Shown here: piece after piece, positions 59,782-64,000 of the stretch
Layout: the number at the start of each line of letters is the position of its first letter
Position numbering within the stretch: the stretch's first letter is position 1
Assembly (NCBI GenBank): GCA_946414465.1
Contig: CAMKOP010000005.1
Span: 1-64,000 of the forward strand
Reading direction: 5' to 3'
Length of the DNA stretch: 64,000 bases
Origin: an uncultured Candidatus Saccharibacteria bacterium
Lineage (GTDB): Bacteria > Patescibacteriota > Saccharimonadia > Saccharimonadales > Saccharimonadaceae
Position numbers and translations under genes: made by a program
The notes under the pieces: generated by a model
The model's database searches: none
What the model saw: the letters and a program-made list of their open reading frames with translations, nothing else
Told to the model about the DNA's origin: nothing

Positions 59782-60849
59782 TTATTTAGTGATCGATAGA
59801 GAAATTTTGCGGTTTTCTTTATCGATGTCTAGAACTTTGAAGTTTTTACGTTCGTTCAGGGTGAAAATTTTCTCTGGATCAACGTCGGAACCTTCACCAA
59901 GCTCAGAGACGTGAACTAATGCTTCTACGGCTGGACTGATTTGGACGAATGCACCAAATGGGGTGATTCTAGTGATAGTCCCCTCAACTTTGGAACCTTT
60001 TTTCAGTCCTTCAACTTCAGATAGCCATGGGTCTTCGACCAATTGTTTCATTGAAAGCGAGAGGCGCTCTTTGTCGATAGCGATAATTTTTGCTTCAACA
60101 GTATCGCCTACCTTGACGTAGTCGGATGGATTATTGACACGTTCCCATGAAATTTCGGAAATATGAATTAGACCTTCAATACCATCAACATTAACGAAGA
60201 CACCAAAATCTACTACACCGGTAACAACACCCTTCACAACATCACCGATCTTGAGTTCAGCGAAGCGTTCAGCAAGACCGTCTTTAATAGCTTCTTTTTC
60301 AGAGAAGATAAGTTTGTTTTCACGCTTGCTGGCATCTAAGATGCGAACTTTCATCGGTTTACCTACTAGAGAGTTAAGGCGTTGCAAAATTTCATCTTTA
60401 TCTGATGAACCGACGCGTGGATAGTGCTCAGCAGAGAGCTGTGAAACTGGCATGAATCCGCGAATACCTTCGTATTCTACCAGTAGACCGCCTCTATTGG
60501 CGTCAAATGGAGTAATCTCGACGATTTCGCCGGCTTCGAGTTTGGCGGTGATTTCGTCCCAGCCTTTATCTTTGACAGCTTTTCTGAGAGAAAGTAGAAC
60601 GTAACCGTCTTTCATCTCGGATTCGATTACTGATGTGGTAACTTCGTCACCGACTTTAAGATTACGTGCGAATGATGCTTCGCGACGTGGGACCAAACCG
60701 ACACCTTGGGCGCCGAGATCGATTAGTATTTCATGTTTTTTAACAGATAAAACCGTACCTTTAATGGTGTCACCTGCATTGACTTTTTTGAATGCATCTC
60801 CGTTTTCCTCTAGGAGTGCATCCATAGTTAATTTTGTGGCTTTTGCCAT
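59782..60849 (-). CDS. rpsA: Ribosomal protein S1-like protein, four S1 domains
   Basis: 355 aa from the ATG at 60849, preceded by AAGGAAGG; upstream frame continuity to 60960 only reflects palindromic element copy 5. Four OB-fold S1 motifs: GDTIKGTVLSVKKHEILIDLG, then a second divergent one, GDVVKGVVTGVVDFGVFVNV with GLIHISEISW, and GSKVEGTITRITPFGAFVQI with ALVHVSEL. It helps mRNA binding to the 30S subunit. Shorter than the six-domain proteobacterial form, as in Firmicutes and CPR. Relevant here because many mRNAs seem leaderless. Confidence 0.92.
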   Translation of the reverse strand: MAKATKLTMDALLEENGDAFKKVNAGDTIKGTVLSVKKHEILIDLGAQGVGLVPRREASFARNLKVGDEVTTSVIESEMKDGYVLLSLRKAVKDKGWDEITAKLEAGEIVEITPFDANRGGLLVEYEGIRGFMPVSQLSAEHYPRVGSSDKDEILQRLNSLVGKPMKVRILDASKRENKLIFSEKEAIKDGLAERFAELKIGDVVKGVVTGVVDFGVFVNVDGIEGLIHISEISWERVNNPSDYVKVGDTVEAKIIAIDKERLSLSMKQLVEDPWLSEVEGLKKGSKVEGTITRITPFGAFVQISPAVEALVHVSELGEGSDVDPEKIFTLNERKNFKVLDIDKENRKISLSITK

Positions 60850-60888
60850 AGTTAATATTATTCCTTCCTTAGGCCCATTCATAAACCC

Positions 60889-60974
60889 TCGGCGGGTCCT
60901 GCCGGATGTTTCCCTCCCACAGCTCCTCCCTTCGGGAGCTCTGTGGGAGCCCTTCCACATCCGTCACCCGCCGA
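60889..60974 (-). repeat. Palindromic element, copy 5 (5' leader of rpsA)
   Basis: Outer stem TCGGCGGGT/ACCCGCCGA, middle GGATGT/ACATCC, apical CCCAC/GTGGG continuing into AGCTCC/GGAGCT with a 2-nt bulge. It ends 40 nt before the rpsA ATG. Confidence 0.85.
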
Positions 60975-61051
60975 TGTATTACGCATCAGAGGCTTATGAA
61001 TGAGCCTAAACTACTGGTAATTATAACAAAAAATTGTGATATAATCAAGAT

Positions 61052-61825
61052 ATGTATTTAGGGATAGATATTGGAGGAACAAAAACTTTAATTGCCCTGT
61101 TCACAAGACGAGGTCGGGTTATCAGGAGAAAAAAATTCCGCACTCCACAGGGCTCGAACACTTTTATTCGTGAACTTGAAAATAATTTAGCAGTGTTTAC
61201 TAAGTATAAAGTGCGAAGCGTCGTTGTGGCGATTCCTGGAGTTGTACAAAAAAATTATTCAGTTAAGTTTGGCAATCGGAAATGGGACGATATTGACATT
61301 TTTACACCTGTAAAAAACTTGTTCGATTGCTCGATATGGTTTGAAAATGATGCAAATTTGGCGGTGTTATTTGAGTCCTATCGACTGCCTGGCAAGACGA
61401 TTTTTTTGACATTTTCAACTGGCATTGGTGGCGGTATTGCAGAAAAAAACCATATTTTGCCCGAATCTGATCAATTCGAGCCTGGGCATAGACTATACCA
61501 GTATAATGGACATGTAAGCGAATGGGAGGATATTGCGGCAGCAAGCGCTATTGAGAACTATTACCATGTCGATAGGGCGACTAATCTTCGAAAAAAACCA
61601 ATTCTTGAAGATATCGCTAAGCGTGTCTATTTAGGCTTACCAGATATAGTAAAGGTATATCACCCCGATACTATTATCCTCGGTGGGCCGATGGGTAAGA
61701 TTTTTAGATTATATGCAAAATATTTACCCCGTGATTTGGAGGTAAAATACCGTAGACCAAAACGGCCCAATGAATCGGTCATATATGGGTGCTATCTTTA
61801 CGCCAAGCAGAAGGAGCGGGAGTAG
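61052..61825 (+). CDS. ROK-family sugar kinase/regulator
   Basis: 257 aa. Starts with the ROK phosphate motif YLGIDIGGTKTLIALF; VVAIPGVVQ, WFENDANLAVL and FLTFSTGIGGGIAEKN follow, and the second lobe has IILGGPMGK. The usual CxCGxxGCxE zinc motif is missing (the equivalent region reads GHVSEWEDIAAA), so it is a divergent member. It probably phosphorylates glucose, N-acetylglucosamine or a related sugar. TATAAT is 6 nt before the ATG. The next gene starts 12 nt downstream. Confidence 0.85.
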   Translation: MYLGIDIGGTKTLIALFTRRGRVIRRKKFRTPQGSNTFIRELENNLAVFTKYKVRSVVVAIPGVVQKNYSVKFGNRKWDDIDIFTPVKNLFDCSIWFENDANLAVLFESYRLPGKTIFLTFSTGIGGGIAEKNHILPESDQFEPGHRLYQYNGHVSEWEDIAAASAIENYYHVDRATNLRKKPILEDIAKRVYLGLPDIVKVYHPDTIILGGPMGKIFRLYAKYLPRDLEVKYRRPKRPNESVIYGCYLYAKQKERE

Positions 61826-61837
61826 TTCCCTTCCCTT

Positions 61838-62239
61838 ATGAATGCGGATTTACTAAAAAGACTAGAAAGGGATTATCCCGATTTTAGATTCCGTGAGGGC
61901 AAAAAATTCGCCTTTCGGCCGCCTAGGACTATAATTCTGGGACCAGATGAGCCGTTTTTTGAGCTCTTGATACTACACGAGGTCTCACATGCTATTTGTA
62001 AGCACAAGGACTTTAGAACGGACGTAGAGCGCCTTAAAATGGAAAACGAGGCGTGGGATAAGGCCCGCGAGTTAGCTGTGCGATACGGTATTGAGATAGA
62101 TGAGGGTTTGATCCAGAGAGAGCTAGATACTTACAGAGATTGGTTGCATCAAAAATCGCGTTGCCCTGTTTGTGGGCTAACGCGATTTCAAACACCGGAT
62201 TCTCGGTATCATTGCCCTAGATGTGAAAATCTATCTTAG
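61838..62239 (+). CDS. Small zinc metallopeptidase-like protein with C-terminal zinc ribbon
   Basis: 133 aa. The HExxH motif is in LLILHEVSHAICKHKDF (near residue 48). A C-terminal ribbon has CPVCGLTRFQTPDSRYHCPRC, two CxxC pairs. This arrangement resembles SprT/IrrE-like cytosolic proteases, but the third metal ligand is not obvious. Substrate unknown. It shares an operon with the ROK gene and overlaps the convergent KGG gene by 4 nt. Confidence 0.7.
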   Translation: MNADLLKRLERDYPDFRFREGKKFAFRPPRTIILGPDEPFFELLILHEVSHAICKHKDFRTDVERLKMENEAWDKARELAVRYGIEIDEGLIQRELDTYRDWLHQKSRCPVCGLTRFQTPDSRYHCPRCENLS

Positions 62240-62436
62240 GCCTTTTTCGCTGGGCCACGGCGAGAAATACGACCACCTTTAGCACCAGCAACGCGAGCTA
62301 ACGCAGGGTTAGCAGCGAAACCACCGGTATGACCATTTTGGCCACCTTTTTTACCAATACGGGCATAGAATTCTTTACCGTATTTAGCTTTATTGGTTGC
62401 AGCAGCTTTCATGCCGCCAGCTTTAGTTCCAGCCAT
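62236..62436 (-). CDS. KGG-repeat stress protein
   Basis: 66 aa, basic, Gly/Ala/Lys-rich. Contains KGG-type motifs: YARIGKKGGQNGHTGGFAAN and VAGAKGGRISRRG, as in GsiB/con-10-like proteins induced by stress or desiccation. It has a perfect promoter (62508-62536, minus) and AGGAG ribosome site, so it is likely abundant. Confidence 0.82.
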   Translation of the reverse strand: MAGTKAGGMKAAATNKAKYGKEFYARIGKKGGQNGHTGGFAANPALARVAGAKGGRISRRGPAKKA

Positions 62437-62507
62437 TCTAGAACTCCTGTTCTGCCCACCAAATACTTAAATTAATAACACCACCCTTTTCAAGAGTGTA
62501 TGTGCTT

Positions 62508-62536
62508 ATTATAGCATAGTGCTTAGGGTTTGTCAA
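62508..62536 (-). promoter_or_regulatory. Consensus promoter of the KGG gene
   Basis: On the minus strand TTGACA (62536-62531), 17 bp, TATAAT (62513-62508). Confidence 0.85.
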
Positions 62537-62625
62537 TATGCTAATTCTAAAAAATATGTTGTAATTGTTTGAAGAAAACCGAACACAAATTATATGATTT
62601 TTGAACAATTTGTGGAAAAAAGCTG

Positions 62626-62654
62626 TTGACATTATGCATTTTGTGATATAAAAT
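62626..62654 (+). promoter_or_regulatory. Promoter of a candidate small RNA
   Basis: TTGACA (62626-62631), 17 bp, TAAAAT (62649-62654). An AAAACCGAACA box (62575-62585) and a TGTGGAAAA string (62611-62619) lie upstream. Confidence 0.7.
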
Positions 62655-62660
62655 TGAATT

Positions 62661-62742
62661 AGTTTTAAGTAGATTAAACTGCGAGGCTACTTAAAATCAC
62701 ATGTATGACCTGGGAAAAGCGCCTCAATTGGGGCGTTTTTCC
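62661..62742 (+). ncRNA. Candidate ~80-nt small RNA
   Basis: A perfect 10-bp hairpin TTTTAAGTAG (62663-62672)/CTACTTAAAA (62687-62696) is followed by 18 unpaired bases and a terminator-like CGCC/GGCG hairpin with flanking A and T runs ending at 62740. It has its own promoter and no reading frame. The GH30 promoter box begins at 62748, so this could instead be a leader/attenuator for that gene. No known RNA class is recognised. Confidence 0.5.
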
Positions 62743-62758
62743 TATGCTATAATATGAT

Positions 62759-63982
62759 ATGATGACCGTTGAAATAAAGATCAGAAAGGATGTTGAACTC
62801 GGCACTTGGCAAGGGATTGGCGGGGCTATTACAGAGGCGACGGCTTATAATTACTCAAAACTTAGCCCTAGCAAGAAAAGACAGCTACTCGATGCTTATT
62901 ATGGCAAAGATGGGCTAGATTATCGTTGGGGTAGACTAAGTATTGGTAGCAATGATTTCTGTCTTAAACCCTATGAATATACCAGGAAGGTGAATCTAAG
63001 TGATTTTTCGATTAAGCATGACGAGGAGTGGGTGCTACCGATGTTAGAGGATGTCTTGAGGAAAAAGAGCTTATGTCTAGTCGCCACGCCCTGGTCGCCA
63101 CCAAAATGCATGAAATTAACGCTGGGAAATTTTAGCGTGCTCAAGCCTTGGTACTATGATGAGTATGCCAAATATATCCGTAGATGGCTAGAGGAATACG
63201 CTAAAAGAGGCGTGAAGTTTAATTATCTTACACCGCAAAACGAACCTAGAGCGGCCCAGATTTGGGAATCCTGCGTGTATTCGTACTCGGCACAGAGAAA
63301 GCTTGCTTATCAATATCTAGCAAAAAAATTAGATGATCTTGATGTCCAACTCCTACTTTGGGATCATAATAAGAAGAAGCTAGCTAAGGTAGCCGATAAA
63401 CTATTAAGGGGTAATGAACATGGCCGTACTAAGAAGATAGCTGGACTGTGCTACCACTGGTATGACGGGACTTTTCCGGATAAAATGTGGCAGGTACACC
63501 AAAAATACCCAGATATTATGATGCTAAGTTCGGAAATGTGTTGTGGTTTTTCACCTTATGATGAAGAGGAATGGCAAAATGATGCGAAATTATACCTTTG
63601 CGAGCTATTTGCTGATATCAACACGGGGGCGAGTGCTTGGATAGATTGGAATATGTTGCTTTCTTGGCAAGGTGGTCCAAGTTATTGTAAAAACTATGTT
63701 AAAAGTCCTATAATTTTGAATAAAGCAGGAGATGATTTCATCCTAACACCAATCTATCACGTCCTAAGAAGATTCACTACGCTATTTCCTGCCGGAAGTA
63801 AGACGGTGCGTTGTGAGTATAATTCAGATGACCTTGTCGCGATAGCCCGTAAGACGAAAACAGGTTACAAAGTGGTGGTGGCAAATGTATCCGATAAAGA
63901 ACAAGAAGTGAAAATCAGATTAGATAGTAAAAATGTTGGCATTATTTTAACAAAATCTGAAATAACTAGTATTGATATTTAA
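62759..63982 (+). CDS. GH30-family glycoside hydrolase
   Basis: 407 aa. (beta/alpha)8 enzyme of the glucosylceramidase/beta-xylanase/beta-glucosidase group: GIGGAITEATAYNYSKLS at the start, LVATPWSPPKCMKLT, the acid/base Glu in LTPQNEPRAAQIWESC, the nucleophile Glu in LSSEMCCGFS, and SAWIDWNMLLSWQGGPS. The C-terminal beta domain follows. No signal peptide, so it probably acts on imported oligosaccharides or glycolipid-derived sugars in the cytoplasm. The start codon may be the ATG at 62759 or 62762; TATAAT at 62748-62753 suggests a leaderless message. Confidence 0.88.
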   Translation: MMTVEIKIRKDVELGTWQGIGGAITEATAYNYSKLSPSKKRQLLDAYYGKDGLDYRWGRLSIGSNDFCLKPYEYTRKVNLSDFSIKHDEEWVLPMLEDVLRKKSLCLVATPWSPPKCMKLTLGNFSVLKPWYYDEYAKYIRRWLEEYAKRGVKFNYLTPQNEPRAAQIWESCVYSYSAQRKLAYQYLAKKLDDLDVQLLLWDHNKKKLAKVADKLLRGNEHGRTKKIAGLCYHWYDGTFPDKMWQVHQKYPDIMMLSSEMCCGFSPYDEEEWQNDAKLYLCELFADINTGASAWIDWNMLLSWQGGPSYCKNYVKSPIILNKAGDDFILTPIYHVLRRFTTLFPAGSKTVRCEYNSDDLVAIARKTKTGYKVVVANVSDKEQEVKIRLDSKNVGIILTKSEITSIDI

Positions 63983-64000
63983 AAAAACGGCAGTGATGCC

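Noticed and set aside
1..64000. CRISPR arrays, insertion sequences, rRNA genes, prophage
   Set aside because: No regularly spaced repeats of CRISPR size, no transposase, integrase or phage structural genes, and no rRNA signature were seen.
1..64000. Alternative genetic code (UGA read as Gly, as in Gracilibacteria)
   Set aside because: UGA ends genes such as the sortase gene at the expected place, and conserved proteins have no in-frame UGA codons.

Overview
The window looks like a chromosome segment of a reduced Patescibacteria/CPR bacterium, most likely a host-associated Saccharibacterium (TM7). The reasons are small, tightly packed genes, two DUF5663 genes, a T4SS-type pilin fused to a cell-wall hydrolase, a TraD/HerA-like ATPase, a simplified dcw cluster, several short housekeeping enzymes, almost no biosynthesis, and normal use of UGA as stop. 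This placement rests on gene content only; no rRNA gene is present.

Layout. 0-12 kb: the end of a surface-protein gene, metK behind a compact SAM-I-type riboswitch, a histidine-kinase remnant, tRNA-Leu, a sortase, gltX, tRNA-Glu and two large secreted proteins. 12-28 kb: der, phoH, pth, dprA, a candidate 310-nt non-coding RNA, an unknown 611-aa protein, topA, another surface protein, a sigma-region-4/HARE-HTH regulator and a TraD-like ATPase. 28.06-28.78 kb is gene-free and holds a 122-bp cruciform. 28.8-36.6 kb: a minus-strand dcw cluster (rsmH, a 21-codon ORF, ftsL, ftsI, mraY, ftsW, murG, an ftsQ-like gene) behind a structured RNA. 36.8-48 kb: two small paralogues, a KwaB-like DUF4868 gene, CYTH, recJ, a winged-helix gene, priA, a bile-salt-hydrolase-family gene, def, fmt and pilin-amidase genes (one frameshifted). 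48-64 kb: infB, tRNA-Asn, a flavodoxin, a HerA-type ATPase, a glycosyltransferase, an acyl-CoA-ligase-like gene, a 926-aa membrane protein, an S1 protein, a ROK kinase, a zinc protease, a KGG protein and a GH30 hydrolase.

Three genome-scale patterns stand out. First, the hexamer AGGGAA is found about 20 times on the + strand left of 28 kb and not at all to the right, while TTCCCT goes from about 4 to about 31; the switch falls on the cruciform, as expected at a replication terminus with a KOPS-like polar motif. Second, five copies of a 75-89 bp palindromic element with compensatory stem changes lie only right of 28 kb, all in one orientation: four in 5' regions of ftsW, infB, rpsA and the ftsQ-like gene, and one inside the priA reading frame. 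Third, many genes have a TATAAT-like box exactly 6 nt before the start codon, which predicts leaderless mRNAs.

Together the genes cover translation (metK, gltX, der, pth, def, fmt, infB, rpsA), DNA processing (topA, recJ, priA, dprA), wall synthesis and division (dcw cluster) and a cell-surface layer (four signal-peptide proteins, a sortase, pilin-amidases). The bile-salt hydrolase, GH30 enzyme and KwaB-like protein are the clearest accessory functions.
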